A stretch of 64,000 nucleotides of DNA, from assembly GCF_014049385.1 (NCBI RefSeq), contig NZ_JACAOA010000004.1:1-64000 (forward strand). The letters run 5' to 3'. The notes beneath the pieces were generated by a model. It worked only from the letters and a program-made list of their open reading frames with translations, was not told the origin of the DNA and did not search any database. The stretch's first letter is position 1, and every line of letters starts with the position of its first letter. Both the position numbers and the translations under genes were made by a program. Source of the DNA: Ruoffia halotolerans (GTDB lineage Bacteria; Bacillota; Bacilli; Lactobacillales; Aerococcaceae). Positions 25,299-34,427 of this stretch are shown in pieces.

Positions 25299-25505
25299 TT
25301 ATGCACTTAATATTGAATAGTTAGTTTCTGCTAAAGCAGCATTGAGCGTTTCGGTATCAATCTCTGTTTGACTTTCAAGTACTGCTTTTTTAGTCGCTAA
25401 ATCAACCTCTACAGATTCAACCCCTTCAATAGCTGAAAATCTTTCTTGTACCGTGTTCGCACAACCTGCACATTTTACGCCATCTAATAAGACTTCTTTT
25501 TTCAT
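25299..25505 (-). CDS. copZ: Copper chaperone CopZ
   Basis: 68 aa, a single HMA fold with the Cu(I)-binding motif VKCAGCANTVQ near the N-terminus. It carries copper to CopA and to the CopY repressor. The gene lies 84 bp after copA and 138 bp before copB, in the same orientation. The start is preceded by a purine-rich ribosome site. Confidence 0.93.
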   Translation of the reverse strand: MKKEVLLDGVKCAGCANTVQERFSAIEGVESVEVDLATKKAVLESQTEIDTETLNAALAETNYSILSA

Positions 25506-25589
25506 TATTTTATTCCCCTTTTTTTTTTTTATCTTCTCCTATTATATAGAATAGGAAGAAGTTTAAATCCCAGATAAGCTACGTGTTTT

Positions 25590-28055
25590 CTAAACAACTG
25601 CTGGTTTGAATCGTCTTAACCGTAAAGCATTGAGCAAGACCGATACGGAGCTGAAACTCATGGCGACTGCCGCAAACATTGGACTCATCAATGGTCCGCC
25701 AAAAATATACAAGAGACCCATCGCAACTGGAATACCTACAAGGTTGTAAGCAAAAGCCCAGAACAAGTTTTGTTTAATGTTTCGTAGCGTTGCATGACTT
25801 AAATCAATCGCAGTCAATACAGCGGTTAAATCATTACGCATAAGGACAATATCAGCCGATTCAATCGCCACGTCTGTACCTGATCCAACTGCAATACCGA
25901 TATCTGCTTGAGCTAATGCGGGTGCATCGTTAATGCCGTCTCCAACCATCGCTACCTTCTTGCCTGCCTCTTGTAGTTTTTTGACTTCCTCTGCTTTATC
26001 TTCAGGTAATACTTCACTTAATACACTGTCTATACCCACTTGCTTAGCAATCGCTTTGGCTGTTCGTTTGTTATCTCCAGTAATCATGATTACTTCAACA
26101 CCGCGTCTTCTAAGTTCTTTAACAGCCTTCATACTATTTTCCTTGAGTGTGTCAGCTACTGCGATAATTCCAGCTAGTTCTCCATCAACAGAGAGATACA
26201 TCGGTGTTTTTCCTTCGTCTGCTAAACGATCGGATTCTTTTTCCATGCTTGATAAATCAATCTTTTGCTCTAGCATCAGTTTACGGTTTCCAATGTACAT
26301 ATCTTTGCCCTCAATTTCAACTCGAATCCCGTGTCCAGGAATCGCTTCAAAATGATCTGGTTTAGCTAATGTCATGTTCTCTTCTTTTGATTTCTGTACG
26401 ATGGCTTCGCCTAATGGGTGTTCAGAACCTGTTTCACCGGAAGCTGCATAATATAAAAGATTTTCTTTAGTAATAAGAGGAGTTACCAAAATATCCGTCA
26501 CGATAGGTTTACCTTCTGTCAGTGTCCCTGTTTTATCAAATACAATCGTGTCTAAATTATGAGTGGTTTCTAACGCCTCACCACTTTTTATCAAGACACC
26601 ATGTTCTGCCCCTTTTCCGGTTCCAACCATAATACTTGTTGGAGTCGCCAAACCTAAGGCACATGGACAAGCAATGACAAGGGTTGTTATGATAACGGAT
26701 AAAGTAAATATTCCAGATTGACCTGCAATTAACCAAGCAATCCCTGCTAAAACGGCTAATGCTATAACAATCGGTACGAAATATCTGGTAATGATATCGG
26801 CCATTCGAGCAATGGGTGCTTTAGACCCTTGAGCATCTTCTACTAATTTTATGATTTGAGATAGAGTTGTATCACTTCCCACTCGAGTCGCGCGGTAATC
26901 AATGGAACCATTTTTATTGATACTAGCCCCAATAACCTCGTCTCCACTTTCCTTTTCCACGGGGATACTTTCTCCTGTCAGCATTGATTCATCGACTGAA
27001 GTGCGTCCCTCAACAACAACACCATCTACAGGCATACTTTCTCCCGGACGAACTCGAATAACATCTCCTAAAGCGACTTCGTCCACAGTAATCTCTTGTT
27101 CCACACCATTACGTATCACTCGAGCTGTTTTAGGAACCAAGTTGACTAATTTTTCAATCGCTGAGGACATTTGCCCCTTTGAGCGTTCTTCTAAAAATAG
27201 CCCTAATGTATGGAGCGTCAAGATAACTCCAGTTACTTCATAATAAAGTAAATCGGAAAAGTTGCCGTAACCTAAGCCAGTCCCGATTGTCACAGCAAGG
27301 CTGTAAACAAATGCAGACGCCGTACCAAGCGCAATCAGGGAATCCATATTTGGGTGACCTTTAAATAAGGTTTTGAATCCCTTCTGGAAATATTCCCAGC
27401 TTACTACCATTATCGGCAAAGTCAGAATAAGTTGTAAAAGAGAAAAATTAAATGCATTTATCATTGGGTCAACGATATTTGGTAGAGGCATCCCTACCAT
27501 TGGACCCATGGATATAATTAATAAAGGGATTGTAAATATAATGGATATCCCAAAACGATTTGAAAGTTGCTTCATTCTTTTCTCTTTTTTCTCACGCTTC
27601 TCTGCTCGTGAATTATCTTGAGTCTCAGTTGTTTCTAATACGGCTGCATAACCACTATTGGATACAGCACCAGTCACATCAGATACTGAAATTGCTGACG
27701 GGTTATAGGAAACTTGCATTTTTTCTGTCGCTAAATTGACTGAAGCTTTATCTACGCCCGACAACTTTCCGACAGCTTTTTCAATTGTCTGTGCACAGGA
27801 TGCACAGGTCATCCCTTCTATGGCAAAGGTTTGCGTCGTTCCTTCTTGGGCAATCAGTTCATACCCTGAATTATCCACTGCTTTTTGTAGATTTTCTACC
27901 GAAAAAGTTGGTTCATCGTACTCTATACTTAACTTCTCTGTTGCTAGGTTTACGGAAGCCTGTGTGACCCCACGAACCTTTTTTGCTGCTTTTTCTACTG
28001 TCTGTGCACAAGACGCACAGGTCATACCTTCTATGGCAAATGATTTATTCTCCAA
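25590..28055 (-). CDS. copA: Copper-translocating P1B-1 ATPase CopA (TcrA-like)
   Basis: 821 aa with two N-terminal HMA domains, each with [10 protein letters not shown] (near residues 9 and 80). The actuator motif [11 protein letters not shown], the ion-pathway CPC ([13 protein letters not shown]), the phosphorylation site [10 protein letters not shown], the [10 protein letters not shown] nucleotide-binding HP motif and [11 protein letters not shown] are all intact. It exports Cu(I). Together with copB it gives two exporters of different classes, as in enterococcal copper operons. It starts 12 bp after copY, so the two are co-transcribed. Confidence 0.97.
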   Translation of the reverse strand: MENKSFAIEGMTCASCAQTVEKAAKKVRGVTQASVNLATEKLSIEYDEPTFSVENLQKAVDNSGYELIAQEGTTQTFAIEGMTCASCAQTIEKAVGKLSGVDKASVNLATEKMQVSYNPSAISVSDVTGAVSNSGYAAVLETTETQDNSRAEKREKKEKRMKQLSNRFGISIIFTIPLLIISMGPMVGMPLPNIVDPMINAFNFSLLQLILTLPIMVVSWEYFQKGFKTLFKGHPNMDSLIALGTASAFVYSLAVTIGTGLGYGNFSDLLYYEVTGVILTLHTLGLFLEERSKGQMSSAIEKLVNLVPKTARVIRNGVEQEITVDEVALGDVIRVRPGESMPVDGVVVEGRTSVDESMLTGESIPVEKESGDEVIGASINKNGSIDYRATRVGSDTTLSQIIKLVEDAQGSKAPIARMADIITRYFVPIVIALAVLAGIAWLIAGQSGIFTLSVIITTLVIACPCALGLATPTSIMVGTGKGAEHGVLIKSGEALETTHNLDTIVFDKTGTLTEGKPIVTDILVTPLITKENLLYYAASGETGSEHPLGEAIVQKSKEENMTLAKPDHFEAIPGHGIRVEIEGKDMYIGNRKLMLEQKIDLSSMEKESDRLADEGKTPMYLSVDGELAGIIAVADTLKENSMKAVKELRRRGVEVIMITGDNKRTAKAIAKQVGIDSVLSEVLPEDKAEEVKKLQEAGKKVAMVGDGINDAPALAQADIGIAVGSGTDVAIESADIVLMRNDLTAVLTAIDLSHATLRNIKQNLFWAFAYNLVGIPVAMGLLYIFGGPLMSPMFAAVAMSFSSVSVLLNALRLRRFKPAVV

Positions 28056-28067
28056 TTTTTTCGCTCC

Positions 28068-28523
28068 TTATTCTCTATGATGATGTAAATGGCAATCGCA
28101 TTGCCCTTCTGCACACTGACAATCAACTTCTTCTACTGCAAAAGCTTTTTTCATCTCTAATATTTCTTCTAGCCGTTGGATATCATCGAAACTTAAAGTA
28201 TGATCCTTAATGATACTCTCTATTACATTCCCGACATTCTTCCGACAAATACGATCGAAAATATCGTTTGTAAAACTTCTTACCGCTTCTTTCTCTTCGA
28301 TATTTGCCGAATAAATATATTTTCTACCTTCTTGCTCTGTATTTAGTGCGCCTTTTTCCACGAGTCGACCTAAGAGCGTTTTGGTTGTCGCTTGTTTCCA
28401 GTCCATTTTCTCTTCCAATATAGAAATGACTTCTTTACTAGTCACTCGGATATTCGCCCAGACTACACGCATAACCTCCCATTCAGCATCCGTGATATGA
28501 GGGTTTATAACTATTGTACTCAT
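28068..28523 (-). CDS. copY: Copper-responsive repressor CopY (TcrY-like)
   Basis: Start at the ATG at 28523 (151 aa): the upstream extension contains operator sequence, and GAGTGAAGAG serves as ribosome site. An N-terminal BlaI/MecI-type winged helix (TDAEWEVMRVVWA...WKQATTKTLLGRLVEKG) is followed by a C-terminal metal hook CQCAEGQCDCHLHHH, i.e. CxCxxxxCxC. In the known mechanism zinc-bound CopY represses, and CopZ-delivered Cu(I) replaces zinc and releases DNA. First gene of copYAZB. Confidence 0.95.
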   Translation of the reverse strand: MSTIVINPHITDAEWEVMRVVWANIRVTSKEVISILEEKMDWKQATTKTLLGRLVEKGALNTEQEGRKYIYSANIEEKEAVRSFTNDIFDRICRKNVGNVIESIIKDHTLSFDDIQRLEEILEMKKAFAVEEVDCQCAEGQCDCHLHHHRE

Positions 28524-28543
28524 TCTCTTCACTCCTATTCGCT

Positions 28544-28601
28544 TACACATGTAAACTAAAGTATTTGAAGAAAGTCTACCATTGTAAACCTTCTTTGTCA
28601 A
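28544..28601 (-). promoter_or_regulatory. copYAZB promoter with two cop boxes
   Basis: Minus-strand TTGACA (28596-28601), 17-bp spacer, TAGACT (28573-28578). One cop box, TACAATGGTA (28577-28586), overlaps the promoter with one mismatch; the other, TACATGTGTA (28544-28553), matches the CopY consensus TACANNTGTA and lies 19 bp after the -10. Paired boxes are the classical CopY arrangement. Confidence 0.88.
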
Positions 28602-28848
28602 GTATTTACTTAAAAATAAAGGAGGACGGATATTCTAATACATTTTTTATTATGAGCAATTTTGCACTACCTGATATTTTTTAAAATTTCTTTCCCGTCA
28701 GAAAACTTTAGGGAACTGTAAAAAGATATATTTGAATGTCTGATCTACTGTTAGTGCATTATTGTTAGTGCATTATCAAAATCGAAAATTGGCATAATAA
28801 AAAACCCTCTCATCAATTAATTCAAAATTTGCTCCAGAGGAATAATAA
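28602..28848. other. Intergenic region upstream of copY
   Basis: No gene seen. TTAGTGCA occurs twice, 13 bp apart, at 28751 and 28764; it resembles the transposase-site core of the transposon ends but with different spacing and no TGT terminus. The rest is AT-rich. Confidence 0.4.
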
Positions 28849-28887
28849 AAAAGGAGAGAACACTTAGCTTAATTCTCTCCTTTTGAT
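28849..28887 (-). terminator. Terminator after the DUF1541 lipoprotein gene
   Basis: AAAGGAGAGA pairs with TCTCTCCTTT around a 13-base loop, with a T-run on the minus strand. It lies about 38 bp after the stop of the DUF1541 gene. Confidence 0.75.
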
Positions 28888-28924
28888 AAAGTATATGTTT
28901 ACGTCAATGGAGATAGCATACGTT

Positions 28925-29518
28925 TTATTCAGCCGGTGCTAATTCATCTTCAGTTAACCATTTGTGATTCGCGACGGTATCTCCAGTTTCAGTATCAGTA
29001 TAGGTAACCATATAGACTGTTGTGTCTTCTGCTGAATCAATAGTAGCTGTGGCTCCTTGCATACCTGGCATGTGATAAGCTTCTAGAACTACTTCATCAC
29101 CTGCTTGATAAGGTTCTTCTTGGGCGTTTTCAGTTTCCTCGCGCACGACCCATTTATGATTGGAAATTTCTTCACCTGTTTCAGTATCAGTATAGGTGAT
29201 CTCATAAGCAATTGAATCAAAGGCGCCCACAATCTCGCCTGTGGCTCCCATCATCCCTGGCATGTGATCGGTTTGAATAATCACTTCGCTGCCAACAGGA
29301 TAGGTTGGGTTTTCTGCTTCTTCCAAATCTGCTGGGATTTCACCAGATTCATCGTGCACCATGCCGCCGTGATCACCACTTTCTGAAGATGTTTCTTCGG
29401 TTGTCGTTTGATTTGTATCTGTTCCAGTAGATTCATTTATCTCGTCACTGCCACATGCTCCAAGTAATAAGGCGGATGACAGTAAAATAGTTCCTATCCA
29501 TTTTTTATTCTGTTTCAT
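28925..29518 (-). CDS. DUF1541 (YdhK-type) lipoprotein
   Basis: 197 aa. A lipoprotein signal ends at LLGACGSDE (Cys21). An acidic, Thr-rich linker with HGGMVHDESGEIP follows, then two tandem DUF1541 repeats of about 60 residues. Each has a His/Met cluster (TDHMPGMMGATG and AYHMPGMQGATA) and ends NHKWV or NHKWL. The His/Met clusters suggest copper or silver binding at the outer membrane face. DUF1541 genes commonly travel with copper islands; the biochemical role is not settled. It follows the DUF305 gene. Confidence 0.88.
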   Translation of the reverse strand: MKQNKKWIGTILLSSALLLGACGSDEINESTGTDTNQTTTEETSSESGDHGGMVHDESGEIPADLEEAENPTYPVGSEVIIQTDHMPGMMGATGEIVGAFDSIAYEITYTDTETGEEISNHKWVVREETENAQEEPYQAGDEVVLEAYHMPGMQGATATIDSAEDTTVYMVTYTDTETGDTVANHKWLTEDELAPAE

Positions 29519-29673
29519 TTTTTCCTCCTGAATTAAAAAAAATAAAGCTCTAAATTTAAAGTTATTCTTTTATAAATTCAATTATAAAAATGGGTCGGTT
29601 AATAGTAACTTGAACATTCTTTTACGTTCCCACCGCAGAAATCAGTTTAGATTAGTTTGACAATCTATGCTGT

Positions 29674-30144
29674 TTAATCATCTTGAGTTTGCTTCCCATT
29701 TTCCTCTATGTCTTCTATCAATTGTTCCATTTCAGCAATTTCTTCTTCTTGGGCTTGGATAATTTCTTCGCTTAATTGCTGCACCCGTGAATCTGTGAGA
29801 TTGGCATTTTCACTCGTCATAATAGCAGTAGAATGGTGTGGAATCATAGCTCTCATCCAAGCAGTATCATCTACGCCAACTTGGTTTTGAATAAGCCCAA
29901 ACGATCCCACCACGAGTAAAACCGAAAGTCCCATTATGACGGTATTTAATTTTTTGTTGTCGTACATTTTCCACATAAAACCCATCATAATTATTGCCAT
30001 GACAGCCCCCATTAGAATAGCCATATAAACACGGATTTGACTCAAGTAAATATGTGCAAATTCATTAACATTCACAAACATTAGAAAGTACATCACAACA
30101 GTAGAAGTTAAAATCATTAATCCGAAACGTATATATTTATTCAC
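29674..30144 (-). CDS. DUF305 membrane protein
   Basis: 156 aa. Three hydrophobic segments (residues about 5-25, 33-57 and 68-88) are followed by an outward helix with the DUF305 signature RAMIPHHSTAIMTSENA and a Glu/Gln-rich coiled tail. The His-His-Met arrangement is thought to bind metal. It belongs to the cop-box operon whose promoter is at 30376-30432, sitting between a decayed DUF1541 gene and an intact one. Confidence 0.85.
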   Translation of the reverse strand: MNKYIRFGLMILTSTVVMYFLMFVNVNEFAHIYLSQIRVYMAILMGAVMAIIMMGFMWKMYDNKKLNTVIMGLSVLLVVGSFGLIQNQVGVDDTAWMRAMIPHHSTAIMTSENANLTDSRVQQLSEEIIQAQEEEIAEMEQLIEDIEENGKQTQDD

Positions 30145-30223
30145 AGTTAAACTTCCTTTCTTAGTAATTTTTTATTATTAAAAAATTTTTAAATCGACAA
30201 GTATTTTAATGTACCAATCGTGA

Positions 30224-30345
30224 TTATTGAACTAATTCCTCCTCAACAAACCATTTATGATAAAGAGCGACCTCCTCCCATCTGTTGGCTGATAATCCAC
30301 CATATAAATATTCGTTGTTACAGTTTAACTTCAATTGACTCAGCA
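30224..30345 (-). pseudogene. DUF1541 remnant, C-terminal end
   Basis: On the minus strand YMVDYQPTDG, a frame change, then LYHKWFVEEELVQ-stop. This matches the end of a DUF1541 repeat (compare TYQPTNGGEVVDNHRWVIQE in the copy at 31.6 kb). Only about 35 codons remain, directly behind a well-kept promoter and cop-box-like site, so an internal deletion removed most of the first gene of this operon. Confidence 0.7.
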
Positions 30346-30375
30346 ATTTATCTCCTCCAATAATAAGTTTCGTCT

Positions 30376-30432
30376 ACAGATATAGATATACACTATGTTC
30401 TTAGTTTATGGCTGTCTATCTACATTGTCAAA
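30376..30432 (-). promoter_or_regulatory. Promoter and cop-box-like operator of the DUF1541/DUF305 operon
   Basis: Minus strand TTGACA (30427-30432), 17-bp spacer, TAAACT (30404-30409), then TATATCTGTA (30376-30385) 18 bp further on, one mismatch from the cop-box consensus. The geometry matches the copY promoter. Confidence 0.7.
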
Positions 30433-30689
30433 GATTTCGACTTTTTTATTAATTACAAGTAAAGACTTATGTCTGTTTACCATTTTTTCAATAGTTGAGA
30501 AGCGGTTCTACAATAAAGAAGTAGACCGTCCTAGAAATTAAAAACAGAGTAATTATTCGTTAGATCGTCTTTAAATCGTTTATTAATCTCACTAAGTTTT
30601 ATTTTAATTGTTTTAGAGGGCTTCTTTTACAAGTTCAGTCAAGCCCATAATCTTGTGTAAAATACTATGGATTTATTCCTCTAGAAACA
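30433..30689. other. Gene-free interval
   Basis: AT-rich sequence with no supported gene, promoter or repeat on either strand. It precedes the small plus-strand gene fragment. Confidence 0.4.
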
Positions 30690-30960
30690 ATGGTGGACTG
30701 GTCTAAGAAAGAAGTGAAACTGCATGGAATTGCGCTCAAAAAAATGTGGCACACTTACGGAGAAGGAACCATTGAAAGATTAAAACGTGACATGGAGAGC
30801 CTGAATAAAATTGGACAATGCCAATCGATCATTCATCAGCTCGACGATGTACTGCCCGAATTATGGAGATCTTTAAGAGAGACGGATAAAGAACAGTTCT
30901 TGACCAAGTATGGACGGAAATGGGAAAAATTCAGGAGTCCGATCCCAAAGCAGACCGGAC
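30690..30960 (+). pseudogene. C-terminal fragment of an unknown enzyme, possibly FAD/NAD(P)-binding
   Basis: About 90 codons, MVDWSKKEVKLHGIALKKMW and onward, ending in KYGRKWEKFRSPIP. The ending weakly resembles the C-terminus of FAD/NAD(P)-binding proteins of the COG4529 type. No start signal or N-terminal domain is present, and the right side runs straight into the group II intron fragment, which is on the other strand. It is a leftover cut by that junction. The family call is uncertain. Confidence 0.4.
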
Positions 30961-31496
30961 TTCAAAAAGTTCCAGATAATTCTTAATATCACTTTGTCAT
31001 GAATATAGTATTCGAGATTATTTCTTAAAATCTGATGATTGATGGTGTCGAAATAATTCTTCAAATCACAATCTACCACCACTCGATAGCCTTCTTCATA
31101 GTAGCCAATCACGTGCTCGATTGCTTGATGCGCATTCCGGCCTTTACGGAAGCCATAACTGTATTCCGAGAAATGTGGGTCAATAATCGGGTCAATGACC
31201 TGTAAAATCGCTTGTTGGACAACACGATCCCTGACAGTCGGTATTCCTAAACGACGGACACCGCCGTTTGCTTTGGGTATTTCTACCCGTTTAACCGGCT
31301 GCGGTTGATAGGTACTGTCCTTCAATTTCCGGACAATCGCTGACCCGTAGGTCTGCATGTGTTCTTCCAATTCATCGACGGTCATACCATCGACACCGGG
31401 AGCCCTTTTGTTCTTTCGAACCTTTTCAATGGCTCTTTCCATGTTGTATTTATCGACTACTCGGTCGATAAGTGAGATATCATTTTGTCTGTTCAT
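30955..31496 (-). pseudogene. ltrA: Group II intron reverse transcriptase/maturase, N-terminal fragment
   Basis: About 180 residues from MNRQNDISLIDRVVDKYNME, through RKNKRAPGVDGMTVDELEEH, VKRVEIPKANGGVRRLGIPT and YGFRKGRNAHQAIEHV to VVDCDLKNYFDTINH, are a clear LtrA-type RT. It stops after WNFLKSG, just before the region that should hold the YxDD active site. The ribozyme domains that normally precede the gene (hundreds of bases) are also missing. Both ends are truncated, so it can neither splice nor move. Confidence 0.88.
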
Positions 31497-31521
31497 ATCA
31501 GTGTTACGCCCCTACGCACTC

Positions 31522-32015
31522 CTACATATGTTTTGCTTCCAAGGTAACTTCTGATCCGATTTCCAACGGTTCTACCTGATCTTTAGCTTCGGTAATTTCT
31601 TCTTGAATGACCCATCTATGATTATCTACAACTTCTCCTCCATTAGTAGGTTGATAAGTGACCTCATAGGCAGTTGTATCGAAAGCTCCCACTACTTTAG
31701 CAATAGCACCTTCCATGCCTGCCATATGGACGTGTTGAATCGTAACCATTTCTCCTACTTCAAAGAGTTGGTTTTCAGCTGACTCTAAGCCTTCTGGTAA
31801 CTCACCAGATTCATCGTGCATCATTCCTCCGTGACTACCTTGATCGCTACTATCTTGGGACATATCGCTTGTTTCACTGGCTAGCAATTTCGAACTAACT
31901 TCAGTATTATTTAATCCATTGTGAGTAGCAACGGAAACGTTAACCTCTGGTGAATAAAAACTTATCAGTGTTAAGCTGAAACGGATAAGAGACCATTTAC
32001 ACGTGTCTTTTTCAA
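31522..32015 (-). pseudogene. DUF1541 protein gene, frameshifted and cut at its 3' end
   Basis: A TTG start at 32015 follows AGGAGAG and opens a signal-like sequence (KKTRVNGLLSVSA), after which one frame change leads to LTLISFYSPEVNV. From 31887 the frame is open: GSHGGMMHDESGELPEG, a first DUF1541 repeat with VHMAGMEGAIAKV and DNHRWVIQE, then the second repeat stops at TLEAKHM where the intron fragment begins. It has its own cop-box-like promoter. The lipobox Cys is not evident, so this copy differs from the lipoprotein at 29 kb. Confidence 0.78.
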
Positions 32016-32047
32016 TTTATTTCTCTCCTTTTTAGCCATCTATTTAT

Positions 32048-32108
32048 GTCTACAAAAGTAGACGATAGAACGTACATCTAGTTTATGACCATTCTTATAT
32101 ATAGTCAA
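32048..32108 (-). promoter_or_regulatory. Promoter and palindromic cop-box-like operator of the second DUF1541 gene
   Basis: Minus strand TTGACT (32103-32108), 17-bp spacer, TAAACT (32080-32085). The perfect palindrome arms GTCTAC and GTAGAC flank four bases at 32048-32063; its core TACTTTTGTA is one mismatch from the cop-box and lies 19 bp after the -10, as at copY. Confidence 0.72.
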
Positions 32109-32377
32109 ACCTTAAACTTGAAATTTAAGATTTTTTATTTTTTTAGTCCTTAGATTACAAATTAGTAAAGGCTCTAAAGTTCTAAAAATTTAGGGGCATG
32201 TTTTTATATATAAAACAGATAGTCTCAAAAACAATCGATTTTGAGACTATTCTAAACAACTAAAATTTCAGCTGAAAAGAGACCTTTTCAAGCATCAAAA
32301 CTTTACTCTTTATCTACGTTTCTTTATCCCCCCTTTGTGATCCAATTGAGAAAATAAAAAAGAGAAGAAAGAGGATT
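32109..32377. other. Region upstream of the resolvase, candidate res site
   Basis: No gene seen. A hairpin at 32218-32252 (ATAGTCTCAAAA pairing with TTTTGAGACTAT) probably ends transcripts. In Tn552-like elements the resolution site lies next to the resolvase gene, so the AT-rich part with imperfect repeats (32140-32215) is a candidate. No subsites could be assigned by eye. Confidence 0.4.
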
Positions 32378-32941
32378 ATGAGTGGGTATGTATATGGGTA
32401 TGCCAGAGTAAGTACACGTTCACAGGAATTGGATCGCCAATTGGTCTGACTCAATGACCGAAATTGCAATGAGATACTAACCGAAAAGATGACGGGAACC
32501 AAAGCTAACCGTCCGCAATTAAATCGACTGAAAGATAAATTGCGTCCAGGTGATACAGTTGTCGTGGAAAGCTTCTCTCGTTTGGGTCGCAGTACAAAAG
32601 ATTTAATTGAACTTGTAAATTACTTTGAAGAACATAATATAAAGTTGACCAGCTTAAAAAAGAATTTTGATACTGCCACTCCACATGGTCGGCTTATGAT
32701 GACTGTATTTCAAACATTTAGCCAATTTGAGCAAGATTTAATTGTTGAACGTACAAAAGAAGGTTTAAAAAGTGCTCGTGCGAGAGGGCGAAAAGGCGGT
32801 CGTCCGCCTGTAAACCAACGAGATATTGAACGAGCAATAAAATTGTACGAAAGTCAGGATTACAGTGTGAAAGAAATTGTTGAAATGACTGGAATAAGTA
32901 AAGCCACTCTTTATCGTTATTTAAATAAGAAGAAAAAATAA
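32378..32941 (+). pseudogene. Serine resolvase of the transposon, with an in-frame TGA
   Basis: From the ATG at 32378 the frame reads MSGYVYGYARVSTRSQELDR, with the catalytic Ser in RVST, then a TGA at 32447-32449 (codon 24). It continues in the same frame with EILTEKMTGTKANRPQLNRL, SFSRLGRSTKDLIELV, the E-helix region and a C-terminal helix-turn-helix (VKEIVEMTGISKATLYRYL). All conserved blocks of Tn3/Tn552 (BinL-like) resolvases are there. Only the one stop breaks it. The open part from 32489 could start at an internal ATG but would lack the catalytic Ser. Confidence 0.85.
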
Positions 32942-32978
32942 ACTATTAACCCCCTCTATTTGCAAAAGGAGATGTTTC

Positions 32979-34427
32979 ATGGAAAAAGACCTGCCTCCAT
33001 TAACTTCACATTCAGAAGAACATAGACAAAGAGCCATGGATAAATACAGAGTCATTGCACCCTATCTAAACCATGAGTAAAGTTTGAAAAACATTACCGA
33101 AGAATCAGGTATCCCGAAAAGAACCTTATACCATTGGATAAACCAATACCGACAATCGGGGCTAAAAGGACTGGTTCGAAAAAAACGATCAGATTCTGGA
33201 AGCTTTAAAGTGAAAGAAAACGTACAAGAAGAAATCAAAAACCTGATATTCAAACACAGAAAAAATGCCTTAACTTCTATCCATCGAAAAATCTGTATAA
33301 TTTGCGAAATAAAGAATTGGGAGCAACCTAGCTACATTCAAGTGTATACAATTTCGAAAAATCTATCGCCACAATTAAAGGAATTAGCCCATAAAGGAAA
33401 AAAAGATTATCAAAATAACTATGATTTGATTTATCGACGTGAATCTCATTACTCCAATGAAATATGGCAGGCTGACCACACTCCTTTGGATATCCTTGTC
33501 TTAAACGAAAAAGGAAAGCCAGAGAGGCCATGGTTAACAATTATTTTTGTTGATTATAGCCGAGCAGTTGCAGTTTATTTCCTTATTTTTCAGGACCCTT
33601 CTGCTATTCAAACTTCTTTAGTCTTACACCAAGCAATATGGAAAAAAAGCAACTCTGATTGGCAAATATGTGGTATGCCTGAAACTTTCTATACCGATCA
33701 CGGAAGTGATTTCACTTCAAATCATTTGGAGCAAGTTGCTATTGATTTAAAAATCAATCTTATTTTTTCTACGGTAAGTATGCCAAGAGGACGGGGGAAA
33801 ATAGAACGCTTCTTTTTAACAATTAATCAATTGTTTCTGCAAGATTTACCAGGTTACATTGGGAATCAAAATACTTTAAATCTTCTTACGATAAAAGAGC
33901 TTGATGAGAAATTAGCGCATTTTATTATATATGACTATCACCATAGAGTGCATGGCACTACAAAACAGGAACCTATAAAGATGTGGAATAATTCAGGATT
34001 TCTTCCTCATCAACCAAATAGTCTAGAAAGTTTAGATTTATTGTTATTAAATGTTGGAAAGCCAAGAAAAGTTCATTCTGATGGAATTCACTTCCAAGGT
34101 TTAAGATATATTGACACCAATTTAGCAGCTTATGTAGGTGAAACTGTTATCATTCGATATGATCCAAGAGATATTGCTGAGATTCGTGTATTTTACAAAG
34201 ACCAATATTTATGTACGGCAATTTCTCCTGAAATTTCTGATTACGAAGTCGATTTAAAAGAGATTGTTGCGGCACGTAATAAAGCACGGAAAAACCTTGA
34301 AAATCAGCTCCATTCTGGAAATAATATTGCGGAAGAACTTATTTCATCTAAGCAAAAAGAGTTAGACAACCCTATAATCAAAAAAGATTCTAAGAAGTCA
34401 AAAATTAAGAGGTATTACAATGATTAA
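32979..34427 (+). pseudogene. tnpA: Tn552-type DDE transposase (p480-like), with an in-frame TAA
   Basis: ATG at 32979 after AAAGGAG gives MEKDLPPLTSHSEEHRQR, then TAA at 33078-33080 (codon 34), then 448 more codons. The total of about 482 residues equals the p480 protein of Tn552. A helix-turn-helix (SGIPKRTLYHWINQYRQSGL) is followed by the rve-type catalytic core: Asp in WQADHTPLDI, Asp in FYTDHGSDFTS and Glu in RGRGKIERF, the last two 36 residues apart (D35E). The open part from 33084 has a TTG start option, so some product lacking the first 35 residues is conceivable. It overlaps the ATPase gene by 8 bp. Confidence 0.88.

Noticed and set aside
28751-28771. TTAGTGCA repeats as the true left end of the Tn552-like transposon
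   Set aside because: Spacing is 13 bp instead of 23, there is no TGTAAATT terminus, and no AAAAGA flank. The left end at 17995 satisfies all three.
30873-31521. A functional group II intron
   Set aside because: The RT stops before its YxDD active site, and the several-hundred-base 5' ribozyme region is missing.
32489-32941. A shorter, intact resolvase starting at an internal ATG
   Set aside because: It would lack the N-terminal RVST block with the catalytic Ser, so it could at most bind DNA.
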